Source of the DNA: Rhynchopus sp. YZ270_cl-10
Lineage: Eukaryota; Euglenozoa; Diplonemea; Diplonemida; Diplonemidae
Assembly: GCA_964035575.1 (NCBI GenBank)
Contig: OZ037925.1
Span: 992,001-1,056,000 of the forward strand
Reading direction: 5' to 3'
Length of the DNA stretch: 64,000 nucleotides
Positions 19,582-28,520 of this stretch are shown here, piece after piece. The notes under the pieces are model-generated. The model was not told where the DNA came from, searched no databases, and saw only the letters and a list, made by a program, of their open reading frames with translations. How positions within the stretch are numbered: position 1 is the stretch's first letter; every line of letters starts with the position of its first letter. The position numbers were made by a program, and so were the translations under genes.

Positions 19582-20080
19582 GCTGAAGCATTGTTCTTGG
19601 AGCTTCAGGCAGCAAACTCTCCTACCTCGCGACTTCGACCCCCCAACTGTGTCGTGGCTGAGATGGAGGTGGTGATGCGGCAGAGCAGAAGACACTTCTC
19701 TTGGAGACGTACGCTCAGGTGGTCTTCACTCCCTCAGATTCTCATCAGGGTGGGGGAGCTGGGGTGGTTGTCTGTGGGAACATTGCAGGAGTGGACAGAA
19801 TAAGAAAAAGCCTTGCGTGCAACCTGGTGTTGCTATCCCACTCTCTTCTGCACCCCCTTCGGTTTTCATAACAAAGGTGGCCTCTTGGCCGTAACCCTCC
19901 AAAACCCTTCTGTTGCAGGTCGACCTACAGAAGTGAACAACACTCGGTTGAGGATGAAGTGTGTCTATACCTTGCGTAGGACAAGACACAAAGGCTTCAG
20001 CCAACATGGTTGGAGATGCGAGTGGCCACTAAATACTCAAAACCAACACAAAAAAGACAGCAACAAAACACAAACACACA
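19582..20080 (+). repeat. Array spacer type 1 (copy 4)
   Basis: 499 bp, the same length as copies 1 and 3, with scattered base changes (for example CCCCAACTGTGTCGTGG in place of CCCCAGCTGTGTCGCAG). The 70-codon ORF at 19591-19803 is again open. Confidence 0.78.
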
Positions 20081-21571
20081 ATGCCGAAGCGACAGGCAGA
20101 CAGCACACAGGATGAGAACCCACCAAAGAGAAGACAGCTATCAGCAGATGAGGACTTGGTGGAGGCTGCCAAGAACGGCGACATGACTTCCGTGCGGGCA
20201 GTCCTTGAGAAGCTTCCCACATTCGGCGAAACAGTTGTCTTCGATGCTGTGCACGAGGCATGCAGAGGGAACCACGATGAATGCCTCGCACTGCTTCTTC
20301 CGTATGTTGAGACAACGCAGGTGGGCTTTGGGATCTTGCTGAGTGAGTGTGTCCACGCAAACCACGTTGCGTGCACGGAGGTCCTCTTGCAGCATTGGAA
20401 GTCCGTCTGCAGCGACGAGATGTTTGTACCGCATGCGTCAATTTACAACGCAGGTGAAGAACAGAGTGCCTGTCCAGCGATGTGGTCAGACCCTGCAGTG
20501 TGTCGCGTCCTCATTGATGCAGGGGCAGACGTGCATACGAAAAGTGAGAGATGGTGTTCGCCTCTGCACTATGCTTGTACTTCAGGAGGGGGAGACGCAG
20601 ACGTTGTGCAGGTGCTGATTGATGCAGGGGCAGACATCGAGATGAAGGACAGTTACGGATATTCGCCTCTGCACTATGCTTGCAATGCTGGAGTACTCAA
20701 CATTGTGAAGATGTTGGTTGAAGCAGGTGCGGGAGTGCGTGTGAAAGACCAGACAGGAGAAACGTGTCTTATGCTTGCTGCGTATCATGGACACACCGAG
20801 ACTGTGCGCTATCTTGTGGGCCTGCCTCAGGTAGAAGTGAATCACGGAGGGGATGAGAATTACACTGCGTTGCACCATGCAGCGGTGCGAAATCACGCAG
20901 ACATTGTGCAGGTGCTGATTGATGCAGGGGCATACATAGATACACAGAACACCGACGGACGTTCTGCTGTACATTTCGCTAGTGCTTCAGGATCACTCGA
21001 CGTTGTGAAGATTTTGGTTAGGGTCGGAGCTGCAGTGTGTGTCACTGACAGCACTGAACAGACGTGTCTTGCGCTTGCGGCTATTAATGGACACACCGAG
21101 ACTGTGCGCTATCTTCTCTGCTTGCCGGAGGTCGAACTGAATCGTCAAGAAGAAAATACTGCCTTGCACTGTGCGGTGAGCAAGAAGGGTACAGACGTTG
21201 CGCAGGTGCTGATTGATGCAGGGGCAGACATCGACGCAAAAGATTCTATGGGATATTCGCCTCTGCACGCTGCTTGCGAATTTGGAGTACTCGACATTTT
21301 GAAGATGCTAGTTGAAGCAGGTGTGGACGTGCGTGCCACAGACAACCGACTAGATACGTGTCTCACCCTTGCTGCGTATTATGGACACACCGAGATTGTG
21401 CGCTATCTTGTGGGCTTGCCAGAAGTGGATGTGAATCACCGAGCTGATGACAACAAGACTGCATTGCAGTGTGCGGTGGAGGAAAATCACACAGACATTG
21501 TGCAGTTGCTGATTGATGCAGGGGCAGACATGGACACAGAGAACACCGACGGACGTTGTTCCTTGAGCTGA
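20081..21571 (+). CDS. Ankyrin-repeat protein, array gene 7 (subfamily B)
   Basis: The product has 496 residues from the conserved start (ATGCCGAAGCGACAGG, one base change gives MPKRQ). It resembles array gene 2 in the N-terminal and first repeat regions (SGGGDADVVQVLIDAG, VEVNHGGDEN). Three triple sets (about 20704, 21004, 21298). The 3' end differs: GGACGTTGTTCCTTGAGCTG reads DGRCSLS-TGA, so a small indel moves the stop to the same TGA phase as array gene 8. The 3.7-kb TIR element sits 26 bp after the stop. Confidence 0.88.
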   Translation: MPKRQADSTQDENPPKRRQLSADEDLVEAAKNGDMTSVRAVLEKLPTFGETVVFDAVHEACRGNHDECLALLLPYVETTQVGFGILLSECVHANHVACTEVLLQHWKSVCSDEMFVPHASIYNAGEEQSACPAMWSDPAVCRVLIDAGADVHTKSERWCSPLHYACTSGGGDADVVQVLIDAGADIEMKDSYGYSPLHYACNAGVLNIVKMLVEAGAGVRVKDQTGETCLMLAAYHGHTETVRYLVGLPQVEVNHGGDENYTALHHAAVRNHADIVQVLIDAGAYIDTQNTDGRSAVHFASASGSLDVVKILVRVGAAVCVTDSTEQTCLALAAINGHTETVRYLLCLPEVELNRQEENTALHCAVSKKGTDVAQVLIDAGADIDAKDSMGYSPLHAACEFGVLDILKMLVEAGVDVRATDNRLDTCLTLAAYYGHTEIVRYLVGLPEVDVNHRADDNKTALQCAVEENHTDIVQLLIDAGADMDTENTDGRCSLS

Positions 21572-22000
21572 ATCATTGTTCTTGGAGCTTCATGCAGTAG
21601 GGGGGTCCTAGCTAGGCCGGGGCTCTGTCGGAAAAACTATTTTTTTTTAAAAATATGCCTAAGTCCCCGAAAACACACGGAATTGCTCCAGAACACATTT
21701 TTTCCAGTGTCCCGCAGTGTCCCACCACTGTTTTTTGGTTTTTGTGGCATAAAAAATACAAAAAAAAATACATGGTTCAATAGGGGCCGAGTACAATGGC
21801 GTTTTTCACGTATTTTTCATGATTTTTCAAATTTGGCAAAATTCAAGTCAAATACCAGACATTCTCCCCCCCACCTCGTTATGTCACCAACATGTCCAAA
21901 AAAAAGATGTTTTTCCATTTTGTCTTCTACCCCCAGTGTAACATAAAATTCCACATTTCCACCAAAATCCACAAACCCAGCGTCACACACAGGCTAATAT

Positions 22001-23889
22001 CGCTCCGAAAATGTCCGTCATTGTTTCAGTTATTTGACAACAGTTCTGCAGGCGCACTTTCGTAGGGTACCTAATGTCACTATTTGGGCACATTTGGAAG
22101 TGTTGCAACGGTGCGCTCTTAAATCTGCCGTCATTGTTTCAGTTATTTGACAACAGTTCTGCAGGCGCACTTTCGTAGGGTACCTAATGTCACTATTTGG
22201 GCACATTTGGAGGTGTTACAGCGGTGCGCTCTTAAATCTGCCGTCATTGTTTCAGTTATTTGACAACAGTTCTTCAGGCGCACTTTCGTAGGGTATCTAA
22301 TGTCACTATTTGGGCACATTTGGAGGTGTTGCAACGGTGCGCTCTTAAATCTGCCGTCATTGTTTCAGTTATTTGACAACAGTTCTGCAGGCGCACTTTC
22401 GTAGGGTACCTAATGTCACTATTTGGGCACATTTGGAAGTGTTGCAACGGTGCGCTCTTAAATCTGCCGTCATTGTTTCAGTTATTTGACAACAGTTCTG
22501 CAGGCGCACTTTCGTAGGGTACCTAATGTCACTATTTGGGCACATTTGGAAGTGTTGCAACGGTGCGCTCTTAAATCTGCCGTCATTGTTTCAGTTATTT
22601 GACAACAGTTCTGCAGGCGCACTTTCGTAGGGTACCTAATGTCACTATTTGGGCACATTTGGAGGTGTTGCAACGGTGCGCTCTTAAATCTGCCGTCATT
22701 GTTTCAGTTATTTGACAACAGTTCTTCAGGCGCACTTTCGTAGGGTACCTAATGTCACTATTTGGGTGTATTTGGAGGTGTTGCAACGGTGCGCTCTAAA
22801 AATGGCCGTCATTGTTTCAGTTATTTGACAACAGTTCTTCAGCCGCATTTTCGTAGGGTACCTAATGTCACTATTTGGGTGTATTTGGAGGTGTTGCAAC
22901 GGTGCGCTCTTAAAACTGCCGTCATTGTTTCAGTTATTTGACAACAGTTCTTCAGCCGCATTTTCGTAGGGTACCTAATGTCACTATTTGGGTGTATTTG
23001 GAGGTGTTGCAACGGTGCGCTCTTAAATCTGCCGTCATTGTTTCAGTTATTTGACAACAGTTCTTCAGGCGCACTTTCGTAGGGTACCTAATGTCACTAT
23101 TTGGGTGTATTTGGAGGTGTTACAGCGGTGCGCTCTTAAATCTGCGGTCATTGTTTCAGTTATTTGTCAACAGTTCTTCAGGCGCATTTTCGTAGGGTAC
23201 CTAATGTCACTATTTGGGCACATTTGGAGGTGTTACAGCGGTGCGCTCTTAAATCTGCCGTCATTGTTTCAGTTATTTGACAACAGTTCTTCAGGCGCAC
23301 TTTCGTAGGGTACCTAATGTCACTATTTGGGTGTATTTGGAGGTGTTGCAACGGTGCGCTCTAAAAATGGCCGTCATTGTTTCAGTTATTTGACAACAGT
23401 TCTTCAGCCGCATTTTCGTAGGGTACCTAATGTCACTATTTGGGTGTATTTGGAGGTGTTGCAACGGTGCGCTCTAAAAATGGCCGTCATTGTTTCAGTT
23501 ATTTGACAACAGTTCTTCAGCCGCATTTTCGTAGGGTACCTAATGTCACTATTTGGGTGTATTTGGAGGTGTTGCAACGGTGCGCTCTAAAAATGGCCGT
23601 CATTGTTTCAGTTATTTGACAACAGTTCTTCAGGCGCACTTTCGTAGGGTACCTAATGTCACTATTTGGGTACATCTGGAGGTGTTACAGCGGTGCGCTC
23701 TTAAATCTGCGGTCATTGTTTCAGTTATTTGTCAACAGTTCTTCAGGCGCATTTTCGTAGGGTACCTAATGTCACTATTTGGGCACATTTGGAGGTGTTA
23801 CAGCGGTGCGCTCTTCAATCTGCCGTCATTGTTTCAGTTATTTGACAACAGTTCTTTAGGCGCACTTTCGTAGGGTACCTAATGTCACT
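22001..23889 (+). repeat. 113-bp minisatellite, about 16.7 copies
   Basis: Every copy contains GTTTCAGTTATTTGACAACA and TAGGGTACCTAATGTCACTA with a constant 113-bp spacing. Two alternating states mark the copies: GGGCACATTTGG or GGGTGTATTTGG, and CTCTTAAATCTGC or CTCTAAAAATGGC. The array ends exactly in TACCTAATGTCACT, whose ATG is the start of the following ORF, so the last unit runs into coding sequence. Confidence 0.92.
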
Positions 23890-24223
23890 GGATCAGCGTG
23901 CAATCTGCAAAGCTGCGGCGGACGTTCTGCATAGTCGTAAGCGAACTCGTAAAGCTCTGGAAGCCGCGCTGCGCGAACCGCTCCACATCTGGGTAGAGGG
24001 TGTGAAAAAGTCCCTGCCATTCCTGCAACAAGATGGCATCAACAGCATACCCGATGTGCGCATTGATTCTGAGCTGGCGGAGTACACGTTTGCTCTGGAG
24101 ATGAAACACCTCCCGCAAGAACATGTCACGGAGGTTGTGGCATGGAAAGGGTGTGACAGCGCAGGTTCTCGCTACGCAGAAAGCAGCGGGCAGCACCGCC
24201 GTCACTCATGTTCTGGTCTCTGA
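23882..24223 (+). CDS. Unknown element-encoded protein, first frame
   Basis: A 113-codon frame starting MSLDQRAICKAAADVLHS and continuing with LREPLHIWVEGVKKSLPFLQ. The start ATG lies in the last minisatellite unit. It is GC-richer than its surroundings and has coding-like codon use up to about residue 90 (HLPQEHVTEVVAWKG), after which it loses that character. A second frame takes over from about 24140. No family recognised; not similar to transposases I know. Confidence 0.5.
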   Translation: MSLDQRAICKAAADVLHSRKRTRKALEAALREPLHIWVEGVKKSLPFLQQDGINSIPDVRIDSELAEYTFALEMKHLPQEHVTEVVAWKGCDSAGSRYAESSGQHRRHSCSGL

Positions 24224-24641
24224 GTCCATCGAGATTGAGGACTCACAAAGACTCTCTGTGTCAGGGAGTGTCACGCAAGCGGCATTGGAGGATGCGTTGA
24301 CCCTACCCCCGGAGCAGAGTCCTGGGTTTGGATCATTCCTTTCCGTTGCTGATCCGGCGGCGACTCTCGCTGACAGTGATGCCCCCATGTGGATGAGCCT
24401 CATGCCGAGGGTCTTTCGTTGTGTCTGTCCCCTTGGCTGGTATATGTGCGAGCGTGCGAGAGACGTTATGTGTTCCGTACCAGATTTTTTGATGGAGGCT
24501 GTAACGGCGGCAGTGAGAGAAATGGAGGGGGGTATAAGCAAGAAAAGACTGGGGGGATTGTCTCAGATAGAGACCCTGCGCGAGGTAGTTGACACTTTTT
24601 TAACTGTGGTGGCGACTTTGCAGTCGTCGGTTACGTCTTAA
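24123..24641 (+). CDS. Unknown element-encoded protein, second frame
   Basis: A frame overlapping the previous one by 100 bp. From about 24140 it reads GVTAQVLATQKAAGSTAVTH, later PPEQSPGFGSFLSVADPAA, and ends VVATLQSSVTS-TAA. Composition is coding-like to the stop. The two frames may be one gene interrupted by a frameshift, or the second may be read by a frame change. Role unknown; it is the only protein-coding capacity seen in the TIR element. Confidence 0.45.
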   Translation: MSRRLWHGKGVTAQVLATQKAAGSTAVTHVLVSESIEIEDSQRLSVSGSVTQAALEDALTLPPEQSPGFGSFLSVADPAATLADSDAPMWMSLMPRVFRCVCPLGWYMCERARDVMCSVPDFLMEAVTAAVREMEGGISKKRLGGLSQIETLREVVDTFLTVVATLQSSVTS

Positions 24642-25262
24642 GTCCCGTTTGTGTTTCGGATTTTTGCGAACAGGGCCTATTAAAATTAAAGGCCAGTTTG
24701 TATTTTTCTGGTTTGTTTCTCTTCTTGCGCTGGCTTTAGTTTCAAGTTATACCACACCCTCTCATCTGAGTCATCAGCCTGCTGATCAGGGTAACCGTTA
24801 AAGTACCAGCCTTTCTAGGTATTCTTGAGTCAACCTACGCAAGCCTTCTCTCCAAAGCTTTTCTGTTGCGATTCTCTTCTATTTGTTCCGGTTTTAGCCT
24901 TTTCAAGTTGTATAATATTTGCAGGTACTCTCTGTTTTGTTAGTTTCTCTTCCTTCTTCAATCAACAAAGATACCACCACCCCACCCTTTTCAATTTTTT
25001 ATTTCCTCTATTCTTCCCATCCAAGCCCTCCCCTACCCCACACGAAACACACCAGGTCGCTCAGACTCGCTGCAGGGATGGTTTGTGGCTGAGCCCCAGC
25101 GAACATGGTTTCGATCATGCATGATTTCCAGTGACGTGTTACCTTCTCAAGCTTCTCTGCAACGAACCGGGGTCACGGCATGGGTGCATTGCCGGAGAAT
25201 TTTCGCATTTTCGAATTTTTTTTTTTTTTTTTTTTGTGAACCCAAAATTTTGACAACACCTC
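24642..25262. other. 3' part of the TIR element, non-coding
   Basis: AT-rich, with pyrimidine-rich runs (25001-25040) and a T20-type run near 25218. ORFs here are short and low complexity. It ends in the right subterminal and terminal inverted repeats. Confidence 0.5.
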
Positions 25263-25319
25263 AAAATAGTTTTTCCGACAGACCCTCCCATAGAAATTTG
25301 GTCGGCTAGGACCCCCCTA

Positions 25320-25966
25320 CATGCAGCTCTCCTACCTCGCGACTTCGACCCCCCAGCTGTGTCGTAGCTGAGATGGAGGTGGTGAGGTGTTTCAGTTCAA
25401 AGGTGACACAGGACGAGAGGCTTGCATCCCACAAAGTAGTCTTCTTCTTTCTTCATCTGGACGACGTACTTTGGTTGTACTGCTGCACCCCCTTTTTGAT
25501 CGGACAAAAAAAGTGCCCCTATTATCCTCTCTTCACAGCCAGATTCTCTTTATAAAGTATCAGGGATGTGAGGTGTGTTGTAGGGCTGTTGAAGAGGCCC
25601 AGAACCACATGATATGTCTTGTCGTGTTCACGAGCGTGACAAGAGACAAGACGAAGAGTGTGGGAACATTGCAAGAGTTGACAGAATAAGAAAAAGCCTT
25701 GCGTGCAACCTGGTGTTGCTATCCCACTCTCTTCTGCACCCCCTTCGGTTTTCATAACAAAGGTGGCCTCTTGGCCGTAACCCTCCAAAACCCTTCTGTT
25801 GCAGGTCGACCTACAGAAGTGAACAACACTCGGTTGAGGATGAAGTGTGTCTATACCTTGCGTAGGACAAGACACAAAGGCTTCAGCCAACATGGTTGGA
25901 GATGCGAGTGGCCACTAAATACTCAAAACCAACACAAAAGACACAGCAACAAAACACAAACACACA
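25320..25966 (+). repeat. Array spacer, right half of the interrupted cassette junction (types 2 and 1)
   Basis: After the target duplication it resumes CTCTCCTACCTCGCGACTTC, follows type 2 (TTTCAGTTCAAAGGTGACAC) to about 25470, has about 200 unique bases, then follows type 1 from GGAACATTGCA to the leader of array gene 8. Confidence 0.7.
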
Positions 25967-28234
25967 ATGCCGAAGCGACACTCAGACAGCACACAGGATG
26001 AGAACCCACCAAAGAGAAGACAGCTTTCTGTAGGCGAGGTCTTGGTGGAGGCTGCCAAGAACGGCGATACGACTTCCGTGCGGGCGGTCCTTGAGAAGCT
26101 CAGCGCAGATAGCAAAACAGTTGTCTTCGATGCTGTGCACGAGACATGCAGAGGGAACCACTATGCATGCCTCACACTGCTTCTTCCGTATGTTGAGACA
26201 ACGCAGGTGGGCTTTGGGATCTTGCTGAGTGAGTGCGTCCACGCAAACCACGTTGCGTGCACGGAGGTCCTCTTGCAGCATTGGAAGTCCGTCTGCAGCA
26301 GCGTGGCCTTTGTACCGCGCGCGTCAAAGCACAATGCAGGTGGGGGAAAGGGAGTCTGTCCGGCGATGTGGTCAGACCCTGCAGTGTGTCGTGTCCTCAT
26401 TGATGCAGGGGCAGACGTGCATACAAAAAACAAGAATGGGCGTTCACCTCTGCACTATGCTTGCAAATCAGGAACACTCGACGTTGTGAAGATGTTGGTT
26501 GAAGCAGATGCGAGAGTGCGTGACACAGACAAGGACGGACGTACGTGCCTTATGCTTGCGGCGTATAATGGACACACGGAGACTGTACGCTATCTTGTTG
26601 GCTTGCCAGAGGTGGACGTGAATCATCGAGACTCTGAAGACGACACTGCGTTGCACCATGCGAGGAGAGACGCAGACGTTGTGCAGGTGCTGCTTGCTGC
26701 AGGTGCAGACACCGAGATGAAGAACAGTGCCTCATATTCACCTCTGCACGATGCTTGCTTTTCAGGAGCACTTGAAGTTGTGAAGACGTTGGTTGAAGCA
26801 GGTGCGGGAGTGCGTGCCACAGACAACCAAGGAGATACGTGTCTTACGCTTGCTGCGTATTCTGGACACACCGAGATTGTGCGCTATCTTGTGGGCTTGC
26901 CAGAAGTCGAACTGAATCACCATGAAGGCGACAAGAAGACTGCGTTGCAGTGTGCGGTGGAGGAGAATCACCCAGCCGATGCGCAGGTGCTGATTACTGC
27001 AGGGGCAGACATGGACACAAAGGATAACGAGGGACGTTCGCCTCTGCACTATGCTTGCATTGATGGAGCACTCAATATTGTGAAGATGTTGGTTGAAGCA
27101 GGTGCGGGAGTGTGTGTCAGAGACGACTATGATGCCACGTGTCTTACCATCGCTGCGTATCGTGGACACACCGAGACTGTGCGCTATCTCGTGGGCTTGC
27201 CACAGGTCGAAGTGAATCTCAGAAATGGTAACGGCTGCACTGCATTGCACTGTGCGATGCAGCATAATGACACGGAAATGGTGCAGGTGTTGATTGATGC
27301 AGGGGCAGACATCGACACAGAGTCTGTACATTTGGCCAGCTTTTCAGGAGCCCTCGACGTTGTGAAGATGTTGGTTAGACTTGGAGCTAGAGTGTGTGTT
27401 TCAAACAACACTGAAGGGACGTGTCTTATGATTGCGGCTGGTCGTGGACACACGGAGACTGTGCGCTATCTTCTCTCCTTGCCAGAGGTCGAACTGAATC
27501 ACCAAGACTCTGCTGAAAACACTGCGTTGCACTGTGCGGTGGATGTGTGTCCCATTGACCAGACCTCTGCAGTGCAGTGTGCGTTGGTTGTGCAGTTGCT
27601 GATCGATGCAGGAGCCGACATCGAGATGAAGAATAGGAGTGGGCATTCGCCTCTGCACAATGCTTGCTGTTTTGGAGCACTCGACATTGTGAAGATGTTC
27701 GTTGAAGCAGGTGCGGGAGTGCGCGACACAGACAACCACGGATGTACGTGTTTTATGCTTGCAGTGCAGATTGGACACACCGAGACTGTGCGCTATCTTG
27801 TGGGCTTGCGAGAGGTGGATGTGAATCACCAAGACTCTGACGACAAGACTGCATTGCACTGTGCAGTGGAGGAAAAGTACACAGAAATTGTGCAGTTGCT
27901 GATTACTGCAGGGGCAGACATGGACACAAAGGATAACGAGGGACGTTCGCCTCTGCACGATGCTTGCTGTTTTGGAGCACTCGACATTGTGAAGATGTTG
28001 GTTGAAGCAGGTGCAGGAGTGCGTGCCACAGATAACCAAGGAGATACGTGTCTTACCATCGCTGCGTATTCTGGACACGCCGATATTGTGCGCTATCTTG
28101 TGGGCTTGCCAGAAGTCGAACTGTTACTGTATCACCGAGCCGCTGACAACAAGACTGCGTTTCATTATGCGCTGGAGGCAAATCAGTTAGAGATTATGCT
28201 GTTGCTGCTTGCTGCAGCCTTGTCCTTGAGCTGA
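25967..28234 (+). CDS. Ankyrin-repeat protein, array gene 8 (last copy)
   Basis: The product has 755 residues from the conserved start (MPKRHSDST, one substitution). Basic N terminus and degenerate region, then about 18 ankyrin repeats in six triple sets (about 26489, 26781, 27078, 27361, 27690, 27990). One set is shortened (TESVHLASFSGALD) and another is lengthened by VCPIDQTSAVQCALVV, so it is the most diverged copy. The C terminus ends LLLLAAALSLS-TGA, again using the TTGAGCTGA stop as in array gene 7. The common spacer follows for only 90 bp, which marks the end of the array. Confidence 0.88.
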   Translation: MPKRHSDSTQDENPPKRRQLSVGEVLVEAAKNGDTTSVRAVLEKLSADSKTVVFDAVHETCRGNHYACLTLLLPYVETTQVGFGILLSECVHANHVACTEVLLQHWKSVCSSVAFVPRASKHNAGGGKGVCPAMWSDPAVCRVLIDAGADVHTKNKNGRSPLHYACKSGTLDVVKMLVEADARVRDTDKDGRTCLMLAAYNGHTETVRYLVGLPEVDVNHRDSEDDTALHHARRDADVVQVLLAAGADTEMKNSASYSPLHDACFSGALEVVKTLVEAGAGVRATDNQGDTCLTLAAYSGHTEIVRYLVGLPEVELNHHEGDKKTALQCAVEENHPADAQVLITAGADMDTKDNEGRSPLHYACIDGALNIVKMLVEAGAGVCVRDDYDATCLTIAAYRGHTETVRYLVGLPQVEVNLRNGNGCTALHCAMQHNDTEMVQVLIDAGADIDTESVHLASFSGALDVVKMLVRLGARVCVSNNTEGTCLMIAAGRGHTETVRYLLSLPEVELNHQDSAENTALHCAVDVCPIDQTSAVQCALVVQLLIDAGADIEMKNRSGHSPLHNACCFGALDIVKMFVEAGAGVRDTDNHGCTCFMLAVQIGHTETVRYLVGLREVDVNHQDSDDKTALHCAVEEKYTEIVQLLITAGADMDTKDNEGRSPLHDACCFGALDIVKMLVEAGAGVRATDNQGDTCLTIAAYSGHADIVRYLVGLPEVELLLYHRAADNKTAFHYALEANQLEIMLLLLAAALSLS

Positions 28235-28520
28235 AGCATTGTTCTTGGAGCTTCAGGCAGCAAACTCTCCTACCTCGCGACTTCGACCCCCCCAGCTGTC
28301 ATAGCTGAAATGCAGGTGGCAATTCAAAGGTGCCACTTAATTACACTAATAATAAGAACGGAGTAAAATAATAATAATCAAAAAACGCATTCTGCTTCCC
28401 TCCTCTGCCTCACTCCTCACGGTGACCCCTCCCCCCCTCCCCCCTTTCCCCCCCCTTGCAGCCCACTTCACAGGAACCACCTATTCTCTCTTTTCCTTTT
28501 TCTTCTTATTCAGGAAAACG
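28235..28520 (+). other. Array boundary and leader of the coiled-coil gene
   Basis: The common spacer ends near 28325 (CAGCTGAAATG region). After 60 bp of AT-rich DNA comes a long pyrimidine tract (28396-28512, CCTCCCCCCCTCCCCCC then TTCTTATTCAG) ending 8 nt before the ATG at 28521. This arrangement is that of a spliced-leader or 5' UTR intron acceptor. Confidence 0.5.

Larger units (their letters stand above)
21598..25319 (+). mobile_element. 3.7-kb DNA transposon with terminal inverted repeats, family unrecognised
   Basis: The ends are TAGGGGGGTCCTAGC (21598-21612) and its exact complement (25305-25319). A second inverted pair of 20 bp follows (TCTGTCGGAAAAACTATTTT at 21624-21643, complement at 25263-25282). 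CATGCAG flanks both ends (21591-21597 and 25320-25326), a 7-bp target duplication; a 5-bp reading, ATGCA, is possible if the element ends in GTAG. Outside the flanks the common array 3' sequence is split: TTGGAGCTTC on the left, CTCTCCTACCTCGCG on the right. Inside are a 113-bp minisatellite, two overlapping ORFs and AT-rich DNA. No DDE transposase or other named domain was recognised, so it may be non-autonomous or of a new family. Confidence 0.85.

Noticed and set aside
22143-22786. Minus-strand 63-codon ORFs spaced 113 bp apart
   Set aside because: Direct consequence of the minisatellite period; the unit length is not a multiple of three and frames close after two units.
22001-23889. CRISPR array
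   Set aside because: The 113-bp units are continuous tandem repeats without unique spacers, in a eukaryotic element.
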